From NCBI GenBank assembly GCA_934177725.1, contig CAKPPO010000001.1, positions 1 to 64,000 on the forward strand: a stretch of DNA of 64,000 nucleotides, written 5' to 3'. Below the pieces are notes generated by a model. It had not been told where the DNA came from, made no database searches, and saw only the letters and a program-made list of their open reading frames with translations. The position numbers were made by a program, and so were the translations under genes. Positions 43,447-52,550 of the stretch are shown in pieces; within the stretch, counting starts at the first letter, position 1, and each line of letters begins with the position of its first letter. The DNA is from an uncultured Clostridia bacterium. GTDB taxonomy: Bacteria; Bacillota; Clostridia; TANB77; CAG-508.

Positions 43447-44094
43447 ATGAAAAAGGAAAAACGGGAACTTACATTAGAGCAGTTAGAAAAAGAACAGAGG
43501 GTTTTAAAGAAACTAAATAATGTATTAGTGCTTTTGTTCTGTATTTACGTGATTTTAATTATATTTTTAAAATTAAAGGAAAACAAAAATATAGGAATAG
43601 TTCTTTCAATAAGTGGAGTAATAATTCTGGATGTAATGATATATACTAATCTTAACTTTATAGAAAAAATAAAAAATCAGATAATTCTAAAACAAAAACA
43701 AATGAAGTTAAAAGTCCTAAAACAATTAGCAAAAGAACATGAAGGTTGTATAAAAGATTTTGTTAGTCTTAAAGATAAAAATGTAATAACAGACGTTTTA
43801 TCTAACAACATTGTAAGAATAACAATAGACTTTATACAAGATAATAATTTTGTAACTACTATTCAATATGCAGATGATACATTTAGGTCTGGAATACGTA
43901 TTCCAGCAAAAGAATTTGTATCTATATTAGATGAAAATAGCAAAAAAATAATGCTAAATGATTCTATAAAAAATATTATATTGGGAGATTCTGTCGGAGA
44001 TATAAAAGAAATTGTAATTACAGGTACGACATACATTTATAAGGAAGATATATCTGATGACGAACTGCTGGAAATGTTTGAATTAAAAGAATAA
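43447..44094 (+). CDS. Membrane protein of unknown function with two helices
   Basis: A 215-residue protein. A charged helical N-terminus precedes two close membrane helices (about 25-44 and 50-70). A basic helix (KIKNQIILKQKQMKLKVLKQ) links to a soluble beta-rich C-terminal domain (about 105-215) with no known motif. Both termini are probably cytoplasmic. AAGGAGG precedes the ATG. It is alone, with its own promoter and terminator. I do not recognise the family. Confidence 0.7.
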   Translation: MKKEKRELTLEQLEKEQRVLKKLNNVLVLLFCIYVILIIFLKLKENKNIGIVLSISGVIILDVMIYTNLNFIEKIKNQIILKQKQMKLKVLKQLAKEHEGCIKDFVSLKDKNVITDVLSNNIVRITIDFIQDNNFVTTIQYADDTFRSGIRIPAKEFVSILDENSKKIMLNDSIKNIILGDSVGDIKEIVITGTTYIYKEDISDDELLEMFELKE

Positions 44095-44099
44095 TCTAA

Positions 44100-44136
44100 C
44101 AACAAAACCTACTTGAAATTCGAGTAGGTTTTGTTA
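44100..44136 (+). terminator. Terminator after the membrane protein gene
   Basis: AACAAAACCTACT (44101-44113) pairs with AGTAGGTTTTGTT (44123-44135) around a 9-base loop. Confidence 0.85.
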
Positions 44137-44263
44137 TGCGTAAAAATAATATAAAATGAATTAATAATTAACAAAAACATTATTTTGTTATTAATTAAAA
44201 TATATTGTTTTTTATAATGTACTTGTGATAGAATTATAAAAAAATAACAAAGGGAAGATAAAA

Positions 44264-45262
44264 ATGGCAATAATTAAAGTAAAAGATTTAGTAAAAACCT
44301 ATAAAATAATAGAGAAAGAAGATGGATTAATAGGATATTTTAAAAACCTAATTAAACCAAAATACAAAGAATTTACTGCAGTAAATCATATAAATTTTGA
44401 AATACAGGAAGGCGAACTAGTTGGTTATATTGGAGAAAATGGTGCAGGAAAATCTACAACAATAAAAATGCTTACAGGTTTATTAACTCCAACATCAGGA
44501 GAAGTTGTAGTTGATGACTTGGTTCCAAATAAAAATAGAATAGAAAACAACAAAAAGATAGGAGCCGTTTTTGGTCAAAAAACACAGCTTTGGTGGGACT
44601 TGCCTGTAATAGAGTCTTTTAGATTAATTAAGAAGATGTATAAAATTCCAGATGGTGAGTATAGAAAGAACTTAAAAAAATTCAGTGAAATACTAGAACT
44701 AGATGATTTATTAGAAAAACAAGTAAAGAACTTGAGTTTAGGTCAAAAAATGAGATGTGAAATAGCTGCAACATTTTTACATAATCCTAAAATAGTATAT
44801 TTAGATGAACCAACTATAGGATTAGATGTTTTAGTAAAAGAAAGAATAAGAGCATTTATAAAAGAAATTAATAAGGAAAAAAATACAACAGTAATACTAA
44901 CAACTCATGATTTAAAAGATATTGAAGATGTATGTGATAGAATAATACTTTTAGATAAAGGACAAATTATTTATGATGGCGAAAAAGAAAAATTTAAAGA
45001 AACATATGGAAAACAAGTAATAGCACAAATACTAGTAAAAAATAAAACATCTTTAATAACTACAGAAACAATAAATGATGAATTTGAAGTTGTAGAAGAA
45101 TCTGATGAACAAGTAAAAATAAGATTTAATCATGACAAATACACAATAATGGACATTGTAAATAGAATTTCAAATTATTGCAAAATAACAGATATGCATA
45201 TAGAAGAACAAGGATTAGAAGAAATATTAAAAGAAATATATAGGGGAGAAATAACATGCTAA
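44264..45262 (+). CDS. ABC-2 exporter ATP-binding protein
   Basis: A 332-residue ATPase. Walker A is GYIGENGAGKSTTIKMLTG. The Q-loop region is FGQKTQLWWDLP, the signature LSLGQKMRCEIAA, Walker B IVYLDEPTIGLDV and the switch His is in LTTHDL. The C-terminal about 90 residues after the ATPase core form an extension with a small beta domain. The QLWWDLPV segment and following genes match the COG4586/4587/3694 exporter set. Substrate unknown. It overlaps the next gene by seven bases. Confidence 0.92.
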   Translation: MAIIKVKDLVKTYKIIEKEDGLIGYFKNLIKPKYKEFTAVNHINFEIQEGELVGYIGENGAGKSTTIKMLTGLLTPTSGEVVVDDLVPNKNRIENNKKIGAVFGQKTQLWWDLPVIESFRLIKKMYKIPDGEYRKNLKKFSEILELDDLLEKQVKNLSLGQKMRCEIAATFLHNPKIVYLDEPTIGLDVLVKERIRAFIKEINKEKNTTVILTTHDLKDIEDVCDRIILLDKGQIIYDGEKEKFKETYGKQVIAQILVKNKTSLITTETINDEFEVVEESDEQVKIRFNHDKYTIMDIVNRISNYCKITDMHIEEQGLEEILKEIYRGEITC

Positions 45263-46047
45263 AAACTATGCTAGGTTTAGCTAAAATGCAATTTAAGCAA
45301 TATAACATATATAAATCTAACTTTTATTTATTTACAATAAATAGAATAGTAGAAATAGTAGTATATATTTTTGTGTGGCAAGCAATATATAATCAAACAG
45401 GAAATGCCGGAGGGTATTCAATTTCACAAATGGTTACATACTACATTTTGGTTTTTTCAATAATTTCATTTACAACTTGGGGAGTTAATGAAGATATGGC
45501 ACATTCAATTAGAAATGGACAAATTAATAAAGAACTATTAAATCCATTATCATATTTTCAATATTATTTTGGAGTTGATTTAGGAGAACTAGGATTTGCA
45601 AGCGTTGTGGGCTTAGCTACTTTTATAATTTGTAGTTTATTTTGGGGCATAACATTTCCAACTAGCATACTTAATTTTTTATTATTTGTAGTTGTAATAT
45701 TGTTAGGAATACCAATTACATTTTTCTTGCAAATGATAGTTGGTACAGTAGGGTTTTATAGTAATTCTATATGGGGAATGCAAATACTTAGAAAAGCAGT
45801 TATATCAATTTTTTCTGGAATAATTGCACCTATAACGCTATTCCCACAATGGTTTCAAACTATAGCTAATATCCTACCATTTAAAGATTTAGTTTATACA
45901 CCAATCAACATTTGGCTAGGAAATATAACAATGCAAGAAATATTATTTGTAATAATAAAACAAATTATATGGGGAATTATCTTATATATAATTTCAAAAA
46001 TATTTTTTAATCATGCTGTAAAGAATATAACAATAAATGGAGGATAA
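45256..46047 (+). CDS. ABC-2 exporter permease, first subunit
   Basis: A 263-residue membrane protein with about six helices, like COG4587 permeases. The N-terminus MLKTMLGLAKMQFKQYNIYK is amphipathic and cytoplasmic. SYFQYYFGVDLGELGF follows a LLNPLSY turn typical of the family. Overlaps at both ends of the gene indicate translational coupling, so it works with the ATPase and the second permease as one transporter. Confidence 0.85.
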   Translation: MLKTMLGLAKMQFKQYNIYKSNFYLFTINRIVEIVVYIFVWQAIYNQTGNAGGYSISQMVTYYILVFSIISFTTWGVNEDMAHSIRNGQINKELLNPLSYFQYYFGVDLGELGFASVVGLATFIICSLFWGITFPTSILNFLLFVVVILLGIPITFFLQMIVGTVGFYSNSIWGMQILRKAVISIFSGIIAPITLFPQWFQTIANILPFKDLVYTPINIWLGNITMQEILFVIIKQIIWGIILYIISKIFFNHAVKNITINGG

Positions 46048-46048
46048 A

Positions 46049-46843
46049 ATGTCAAATATATTAAGTAATATATCATTATACTTATCGTTTGCAAAAGCGT
46101 CCTTAAAAGAGATGCTTGTATATAGGCTTGATTGTATAGTTGGAATAATATCACAGCTTATAACACAGGTTGTAGAAATTATTTTTATATGGATTGTATT
46201 TCAAAATACAGAAAATTTAGCTGAATGGAATTTTAAACAAATACTATTATTATATGGTATAACTTTATTGTCAATTGGAATTGCAGATTTTTGCTTTGAT
46301 TCTTTATATGATATTGGATCTGAATATATAAAAAATGGTGAATTTGATAAAATATTGTTAAGACCAGTTCATCCATTAATTTCTATAATAGGTTCCTCAA
46401 AAACATTTACTAGCTTGGGATACTTTGGTTTGGGACTTGTTTTAGTAATAATAATGCTTGTACAACTTGAAATACCAATAACCTTTTTACTTATATTAAA
46501 GATTTTATTTTTCAGTGTAGTAGGGGCGTTAATAACAGGAGCAATTATGACAATATTAAGTATATCTTCATTTTGGACATATCGTTCTAATGAAGTAATA
46601 TGGTCAGCAGTTCGTACATATACATTTGCACAATATCCAATAGACATATATAACAAATTTATAAAAATATTAATAACTTTTATATTACCATTTGCATTTG
46701 TTGCATATTATCCAACAATGAGTTATTTAGGTTTTAATAATTATATGATATACTTATCACCAGTTGTTGCTATTATATTATGGGTAATAGCAGTTAAAGT
46801 GTGGAATTTAGCACTTAATAAATATAGAAGTACAGGAAATTAG
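46049..46843 (+). CDS. ABC-2 exporter permease, second subunit
   Basis: A 264-residue permease with about six helices, of the COG3694 type. GEFDKILLRPVHPLISIIGS is the conserved cytoplasmic loop. I used the ATG at 46049: GGAGG lies five bases upstream (46039-46043), whereas the in-frame ATG at 46037 sits before it. The start is one base after the previous stop. metK follows 12 bases after its stop, so the exporter and metK may share a message. Confidence 0.85.
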   Translation: MSNILSNISLYLSFAKASLKEMLVYRLDCIVGIISQLITQVVEIIFIWIVFQNTENLAEWNFKQILLLYGITLLSIGIADFCFDSLYDIGSEYIKNGEFDKILLRPVHPLISIIGSSKTFTSLGYFGLGLVLVIIMLVQLEIPITFLLILKILFFSVVGALITGAIMTILSISSFWTYRSNEVIWSAVRTYTFAQYPIDIYNKFIKILITFILPFAFVAYYPTMSYLGFNNYMIYLSPVVAIILWVIAVKVWNLALNKYRSTGN

Positions 46844-46855
46844 GAGGAAAATTGA

Positions 46856-47968
46856 ATGAAAAAATATTATTTTACATCAGAAAGTGTAACAGAAGGACAT
46901 CCAGATAAACTATGTGATTTAATTTCAGATAGCATATTAGATGAATACTTAAAACAAGACGAAAATTCAAGGGTGGCTGTAGAAACATTTGCATCAAAAG
47001 ATAAAATTACAGTAGCTGGACAAGTTACTTCAAATGGAGAAGTTGACATAGAAAATTTAGTAAGAAATGTAATAAAAAAAGTAGGATATGACAACGAAAA
47101 AACAGATATGGATTACAGAACTTGCAAAATAGATATAAACATTACAAAGCAAAGCTCAGACATAGCAATGGGTGTAGATGTTGGAGGAGCAGGAGACCAA
47201 GGTATTATGTTTGGTTATGCAACAGATGAGACGGAAAACTACATGCCTTATGCTATCGATATGGCACATAAATTAGCAAAAAGATTAGCAGATGTTAGAA
47301 AAGAAAATGAAATTACGTACTTGAGACCAGACGGAAAAACACAAGTAACAGTAGAATACGAAGCTAATATGCCAAAAAGAATAGATACTATATTAATATC
47401 TACACAACATTTAGAAGAAGTAACTATGAATAGGTTAAAAAAGGATTTAATAGAAAAAGTAATAAATGTAGTTGTACCAAAAGAAATGATGGATGAAAAT
47501 ACAAAAATATATATAAATCCAACAGGAAGATTTGTTATAGGAGGACCTTTAGGAGACACAGGATTAACAGGAAGAAAACTTATAGTAGACACTTATGGTG
47601 GATATAGCCGTCATGGTGGAGGAGCATTTTCAGGAAAAGATGCTAGTAAAGTAGATAGATCAGCAAGCTATATGCTTCGTCATATTGCAAAAAATATTGT
47701 AGCAAATGGATATGCAAAAAAATGTGAACTACAAGTATCATATGCAATAGGAATGGAAAAACCAATATCTATATGGATAAATACATTCGGAACAAACAAA
47801 ATTCCAGAAGAAGATATAATAAAAATAATAGAAGAAAAATTTGATTTAACACCAAATGGAATAATAAAATATTTAGACTTAAAGAAACCAATATATACAA
47901 AAACAACAAACTATGGACATTTCGGAAAAGAAGAAATGCCATGGGAAAAAGTGATAGCTATTGGGTAA
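46856..47968 (+). CDS. metK: S-adenosylmethionine synthetase
   Basis: A 370-residue enzyme making AdoMet from methionine and ATP. Motifs include SESVTEGHPDKLCDLISDSI, GDQGIMFGYATDET, GPLGDTGLTGRKLIVDTYGG and the P-loop-like GGGAFSGKDASKVDRSASY. It is about 25 residues shorter than the usual 395-400, in the loops and at the C-terminus, with all active-site blocks present. No SAM riboswitch is visible upstream, where the ABC permease gene ends. The element at 47969 begins right after the stop codon. Confidence 0.95.
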   Translation: MKKYYFTSESVTEGHPDKLCDLISDSILDEYLKQDENSRVAVETFASKDKITVAGQVTSNGEVDIENLVRNVIKKVGYDNEKTDMDYRTCKIDINITKQSSDIAMGVDVGGAGDQGIMFGYATDETENYMPYAIDMAHKLAKRLADVRKENEITYLRPDGKTQVTVEYEANMPKRIDTILISTQHLEEVTMNRLKKDLIEKVINVVVPKEMMDENTKIYINPTGRFVIGGPLGDTGLTGRKLIVDTYGGYSRHGGGAFSGKDASKVDRSASYMLRHIAKNIVANGYAKKCELQVSYAIGMEKPISIWINTFGTNKIPEEDIIKIIEEKFDLTPNGIIKYLDLKKPIYTKTTNYGHFGKEEMPWEKVIAIG

Positions 47969-48148
47969 CCATTGGGGACGTTTCCTTTTGGTTAATCTGT
48001 CCCTTTTGGTATATTAAAACTGTACAAGAGTATATATAATTTAATTATATACTCTTGTTTTGTTGTATAAAAATAATTAAATATATTAATAATCAATAGT
48101 ATTCACTCTAAAAGGGACAGATTAACCAAAAGGAAACGTCCCCAATGG
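47969..48148. repeat. 180-base MITE-like element filling the metK intergenic gap
   Basis: Perfect 39-base terminal inverted repeats: 47969-48007 (begins CCATTGGGGACGTTTCC) and 48110-48148. The element begins at the base after the metK stop and ends three bases before the stop of the convergent gene at 48152. Inside it a terminator-like hairpin is present. No ORF. Confidence 0.95.
48024..48061 (+). terminator. Terminator inside the element
   Basis: ACAAGAGTATATA (48024-48036) pairs with TATATACTCTTGT (48046-48058), followed by T residues. It would stop metK transcription within the mobile-like element and works in reverse as well. Confidence 0.8.
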
Positions 48149-48151
48149 AGC

Positions 48152-48343
48152 TTAGTTTAACCAAACCATAATATTACTAAATATTACACTAAAAATAGTA
48201 AATGAAATTACTGCAATTCCGCCACTTTTGTTTTTTTCATTTTTTATTTCATGAATTCCATAAGAACATGAATTTACTAAAACATATATTGTAAATATTG
48301 AAAATATTACATGGTAAGTTATAGGATGAATCATATTTTCCAA
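48152..48343 (-). CDS. Small two-helix membrane protein, GerK 'D' subunit candidate
   Basis: A 63-residue protein with two hydrophobic helices (about 8-27 and 42-61) joined by a charged loop (EIKNEKNKSGG). It is the last gene after gerKA-KB-KC with a 33-base gap. Small two-helix proteins called D subunits are known to be encoded at the ends of gerA-type operons and to modulate germinant response, so by position and topology this is a candidate. Sequence similarity to known D subunits could not be tested. Confidence 0.55.
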   Translation of the reverse strand: MENMIHPITYHVIFSIFTIYVLVNSCSYGIHEIKNEKNKSGGIAVISFTIFSVIFSNIMVWLN

Positions 48344-48376
48344 CCTTTCTATTAAAATTTAATAATTTTCTATTTT

Positions 48377-49618
48377 TTATTCTTTTATTTCTGTGATTAA
48401 GAAACCTGTTTGAACTTGTGTGTCTACAGAAACTTTAAAAGTAGAGTTTTTGTAATTGTTTTTCCAATCATATTCATTAAATTGGTCAATTGTAAGGAAT
48501 TTAGATAAAGCATATCTTCCAAAGTCATTTATATCAGATCCATATGTTGCAGATGTTTTATAAAGATAGTTTTTTAATATATTTTCTAAATATTTGTTAG
48601 ATAAATCAGACAAATTTTTTATTTCTTCTGCATTTAGATATTCTTTATCTTTTGAAGCTGAATAGATTTTTCCTACAAATTTTTCACTAAAGGTTATATA
48701 AGGTGTTCCATTTACTATATCAACTGTAACTTCTCTTTTGTCAGAAGGGTAAATTATTAAATCTATTTCTTTTTCACTATCTTTAGGGTTTGGCACATGA
48801 ATTAAAAAACTTGATACTTCACCTTTTATAATTGAAAGGCATAAGGTTTCTGTAGCATTTAATTCACCTACTAATTTGTCATCTTTAAATACTGCAACTC
48901 CTATATTCTCAGATCCTCTTAATCCAGAAAATGAAGTTTCTGTAGATTTCATATTTCCTGTATTATTACTGTAACTAATCTTATTATTGTTGCTATACAT
49001 ATTTGAATTTATTCCTCCAAGAATTGCAAATGGTTCACAAGTATTACTTACTAATTGATTAAAAAAGTCGCCTAATGTAGCATTATAAATATAACCTGTA
49101 TATTTGCCAGAATTAGGAAATAATTCATAATATTTTGTAATTAGATTTTCTAAAATAGGATTTGTATCTTTAATATATCTTTCGGCTGAGTTTTTACAAA
49201 TAATTATATTTGCAGAAGGTCTTGCTTGTGAATTATTTATTAAAGAATATATTTCTTTAGATATTCCATATGTTGCAACTTGTTCAGAAAAAATTATAAC
49301 CTTACAATGTGACAAATTTATTTTTCTAGCTAAATAACTATTTGTTAAATTAATAGCAGTATTTAAGGAAGGTGCTTCAACAGTATTTATAACACTTTTT
49401 CCTCCATTTGAAGAAGTAGAAGATTCAGATTTTTCTTCACTACTTCTAGGAATAAATTGAAAGCTGACTTTATAAACATCATTTTTACCTACATCAATAC
49501 CTATAGCAACAACGTAAGCTAAGTTATCTATATTTAAAGATGTATATGATGCATTAAAACCAAGTAATAGGACAACGCACATAATTACTATAGAAGTATT
49601 TTTTAAAAATTTATTCAT
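48377..49618 (-). CDS. gerKC: Spore germination protein GerKC-like (Ger(x)C family)
   Basis: A 413-residue exported protein of the Ger(x)C family. NIDNLAYVVAIGIDVG is the typical start of the mature domain. INLSHCKVIIFSEQVA and a C-terminal GerAC domain follow. In characterised receptors the C subunit is a lipoprotein anchored through a Cys after the signal peptide. Here the signal (VLLLGFNASYTSLN) has no Cys, so anchoring must be through the uncleaved helix or by complex formation. Its start overlaps gerKB by eight bases. Confidence 0.88.
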   Translation of the reverse strand: MNKFLKNTSIVIMCVVLLLGFNASYTSLNIDNLAYVVAIGIDVGKNDVYKVSFQFIPRSSEEKSESSTSSNGGKSVINTVEAPSLNTAINLTNSYLARKINLSHCKVIIFSEQVATYGISKEIYSLINNSQARPSANIIICKNSAERYIKDTNPILENLITKYYELFPNSGKYTGYIYNATLGDFFNQLVSNTCEPFAILGGINSNMYSNNNKISYSNNTGNMKSTETSFSGLRGSENIGVAVFKDDKLVGELNATETLCLSIIKGEVSSFLIHVPNPKDSEKEIDLIIYPSDKREVTVDIVNGTPYITFSEKFVGKIYSASKDKEYLNAEEIKNLSDLSNKYLENILKNYLYKTSATYGSDINDFGRYALSKFLTIDQFNEYDWKNNYKNSTFKVSVDTQVQTGFLITEIKE

Positions 49619-50711
49619 TTCTTTTTACCACCTGCTTTTTCTTTTTATAATTTGCAAATAATAAAATGCAAAAAACTAAAATAAAAGTTACACCAAGTAC
49701 CATAAAACGATAAATTATAGATTCGAAAAATTTAGTAACTGTATGATCTGTTGGAAGTAGTGAAATTCCTAATATTACAAGACCAAAAGGTATTACTATA
49801 GGCTTTATATAATTTATTTTTGTTATTTTTCTAAAAATGTGGATTGAAAATATGTTTAATATGCCTAAATAACAACAAAATGCTACAATCCAAATTAATA
49901 AAAAAACGGCTTCTAATCTTTGAAAAAAACTTCCAAATTCAACATATCTTGCAGCAGCATATAGAGGAATTACTTTATCAACTTTTGTAAAGAAAGGAAA
50001 CATAAATATTACTATAGAAACAGCTAATAGTATATAACATCCAGAAATAAATACAGACGAAACAGCTATTTTTTTAAAATTTTTAGGTTCTTTTAATAAA
50101 GGCGGTAAAAAATAAATACAAATAGTTCCACTAAATGCATAAATATTACCAATGCCCATAATAAAAGTATTAGAAAAACTATTTCCTAAAATTGGAAATA
50201 TTCTTTCTGGTGAAAAGTACCTAATATTTGCAAAAAATAAAAAAATTATGCTAATTAATGCGAAAGGAGTAATAATTGAACAAGCTTTAAAAGTAGCATT
50301 AAATTCTAAACTATTTACAATACATATAGCAATTATAAAAATTGAAATAAGAAATATTACATTTGTAGAGGGATAATATATAATTCTTAAATATTCACAG
50401 AAATTTCTTAAAAATATACCAGAGCTTAAAAGAAAATATGTTGTAAAAATAGTTCCAATAATACATTTTAGGACTTTACCACCAAGAAATTCTGAAATAT
50501 CTACAATATCCATTCCAGGAAAATTTTTAAGTAATTTACATACTATAATAATAAAAATAATTGCTAGAAAACTAACATAAATTAAATTAATAAAAGTAGC
50601 ACTATTAGTTGAATCTAATAAATCTTTTGGTAAAGATAAGACTGTATGAGCAATAATTAATGAAAGTATAAGAGTTATAGCTTCAAATGTGCCTATTTTC
50701 GAATGATTCAT
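49611..50711 (-). CDS. gerKB: Spore germination permease-like protein GerKB
   Basis: A 366-residue membrane protein with ten or so helices, of the GerAB/spore-germination family within the amino-acid/polyamine transporter fold. SKIGTFEAITLILSLIIAHT at the start and the FAFSGTICIYFLPPL-like helix are typical. It is the germinant-binding subunit in characterised receptors. It lies between gerKA (14-base gap) and gerKC (8-base overlap). The germinant cannot be predicted. Confidence 0.88.
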   Translation of the reverse strand: MNHSKIGTFEAITLILSLIIAHTVLSLPKDLLDSTNSATFINLIYVSFLAIIFIIIVCKLLKNFPGMDIVDISEFLGGKVLKCIIGTIFTTYFLLSSGIFLRNFCEYLRIIYYPSTNVIFLISIFIIAICIVNSLEFNATFKACSIITPFALISIIFLFFANIRYFSPERIFPILGNSFSNTFIMGIGNIYAFSGTICIYFLPPLLKEPKNFKKIAVSSVFISGCYILLAVSIVIFMFPFFTKVDKVIPLYAAARYVEFGSFFQRLEAVFLLIWIVAFCCYLGILNIFSIHIFRKITKINYIKPIVIPFGLVILGISLLPTDHTVTKFFESIIYRFMVLGVTFILVFCILLFANYKKKKQVVKRNE

Positions 50712-50725
50712 AAAAAAATCCTTTC

Positions 50726-52414
50726 TTATTTAAATTTCCATTTCATACTTATTTTTTCTTGTGATTTTTCTTTTTTAGGGTCTAAATATGTTGCTCTATA
50801 TTCTTGCTTCCAAATTGGAGGAATAAAATAACTATTACCTTTAGAATTTATTGCAGGGGCAAAAGGAGAGGTAAAAGAAACACCAAATGATTTTATATTA
50901 CACAAAACAGAAGTGTAGACAAATAGCCCAACAGCAATTCCTAAAAATCCAGCCATATAGCCTAAAAGAATGAAGAGAAAACGGAATACTCTTAAATGAA
51001 ATCCAAATAAAAAGTCTGGAATTGAAAAAGATGAAATACCAGTTAATGCAACTATAATAATTAAAATAGGACTTACAATATTAGCACTTACAGCAGCTTG
51101 ACCTAAAACTAGAGCTCCAACTATACCAATAGTAGAACCAATAGGTGAGGGAACCCTTAAACCTGCTTCTCTAATTAATTCAAAAGCAACTTCCATAATT
51201 AATATTTCAAAAATAACAGGAAAGGGAACACTTTCTCTTGAAGATAAAATTGAATTTAATAATTCTGTAGGAAGAATCTCTTGATGAAAACTAGTAACAG
51301 CCACATATGCGCTTGGTAGCAATAAAGTAAAAATAGCACATAAAATTCGTATAACTTTCAAAAAGTTTGCTAAGTATGGTCTTAAATTAGTATCTTCTGG
51401 AGAAGACATAAAATCGATTAAGCAAACAGGCATTATAAGAGCAAAGGGAGAACCATTAACTATTACAACTACACGACCTTGTAATAAATATTTAGAGGTT
51501 TTATCAGGTCTTTCAGTAGATAAAGTCTCAGGAATTCCCATATTAGCTTCATTGTTAACAAGTAATTGTTCTAATTGACCAGAAGATAATATAGAGTCTA
51601 TTTTTAGATTATTTAATCGATATTTTACTTCTGCTACTAAATCATCATTTGTTATATTTTGCATATAACATACTGCACATTTAGTTTTGGTAATACTTCC
51701 AATACTTATATTTTCAATTACTAAATCTTCACTATTAACGATTCTTCTAAGCAAAGAAGTATTAGTTCTAAGATTCTCAACAAAAGCTTCCTGAGGACCT
51801 TTTATAATAGTTTCTGTATTTGGAGAGCCAATACTTCTTTGTTTAAAACCTTTTACTTCAATATCAAAAGCAAAATTTAAAGTATCTATAAATAATACAC
51901 AATTTCCAGAATTTACACCAGAAAAAAGATTATCAAAGCTTTGTTCTTTTTTTACACTATTTTGAGGAAGTAAACTATTAGAAATATAATCTGCTATATC
52001 AATTTTTTTTACTTTCTTTATTTTAATATTGTTATTTATAATTGGTTTTGCAATTATATCTTTGCTATCAATAAAAGAATTAGCTTTATTTTTTAGCATT
52101 AAAGGCTTTAAAATATAATTATTAATTAAATTAGAATCTACTAATCCATCGACAAATAAAAGAAAAGCTTTGTATTGAGCATTTCTAACATTTATTACAA
52201 ACTCTCTTAATATAATGTCACTATTTATCATTGAATTATATTTAGTCTTTACAAATTCAATATTTGTAGAAATATCTGTAAAAATATTTTTTGGTAAGTT
52301 TAAATCTTCACTAGATATATAATTATCTTTTTTTTCATTACTATCAGGAATTGAAAATTGATATTCAGTATCAGGTTTCCATATAAAATTCTTAATTATT
52401 TTTTTTAAATCCAT
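50726..52414 (-). CDS. gerKA: Spore germination receptor subunit GerKA
   Basis: A 562-residue GerA-family protein. A hydrophilic N-terminal domain (about 1-290; RTNTSLLRRIVNSEDLVIEN, RLNNLKIDSILSSGQLEQLL) precedes the membrane domain. The family blocks LQGRVVVIVNGSPFALIMPV, VPFPVIFEILIMEVAFELIR and GLRVPSPIGSTIGIVGALV are conserved. I used the ATG at 52414 (MDLKKI), where GAGG lies seven bases upstream; another ATG is four codons earlier. Operon head. A weak sigma-G-like pair is visible upstream (GCATA near 52475). Confidence 0.92.
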   Translation of the reverse strand: MDLKKIIKNFIWKPDTEYQFSIPDSNEKKDNYISSEDLNLPKNIFTDISTNIEFVKTKYNSMINSDIILREFVINVRNAQYKAFLLFVDGLVDSNLINNYILKPLMLKNKANSFIDSKDIIAKPIINNNIKIKKVKKIDIADYISNSLLPQNSVKKEQSFDNLFSGVNSGNCVLFIDTLNFAFDIEVKGFKQRSIGSPNTETIIKGPQEAFVENLRTNTSLLRRIVNSEDLVIENISIGSITKTKCAVCYMQNITNDDLVAEVKYRLNNLKIDSILSSGQLEQLLVNNEANMGIPETLSTERPDKTSKYLLQGRVVVIVNGSPFALIMPVCLIDFMSSPEDTNLRPYLANFLKVIRILCAIFTLLLPSAYVAVTSFHQEILPTELLNSILSSRESVPFPVIFEILIMEVAFELIREAGLRVPSPIGSTIGIVGALVLGQAAVSANIVSPILIIIVALTGISSFSIPDFLFGFHLRVFRFLFILLGYMAGFLGIAVGLFVYTSVLCNIKSFGVSFTSPFAPAINSKGNSYFIPPIWKQEYRATYLDPKKEKSQEKISMKWKFK

Positions 52415-52485
52415 TTTTTGCCTCATATCTTTTAAATTATCTTATAAATAGAATTTCCAAAATGAGTAAAAATATGCAATAAATT

Positions 52486-52514
52486 TTGACATTAATATAA
52501 AAGTAGAATATAAT
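52486..52514 (+). promoter_or_regulatory. Promoter of the TGS-uridine kinase gene
   Basis: Consensus TTGACA (52486-52491), 17-base spacer and TATAAT (52509-52514), 37 bases before the ATG. It lies back-to-back with gerKA. Confidence 0.85.
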
Positions 52515-52550
52515 AAATAAGAATTCGAACAAAAGAAAGAGGTTTTTAAT

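Noticed and set aside
46700..46860. SAM riboswitch upstream of metK
   Set aside because: The gap to the preceding permease gene is only 12 bases and shows no S-box structure.
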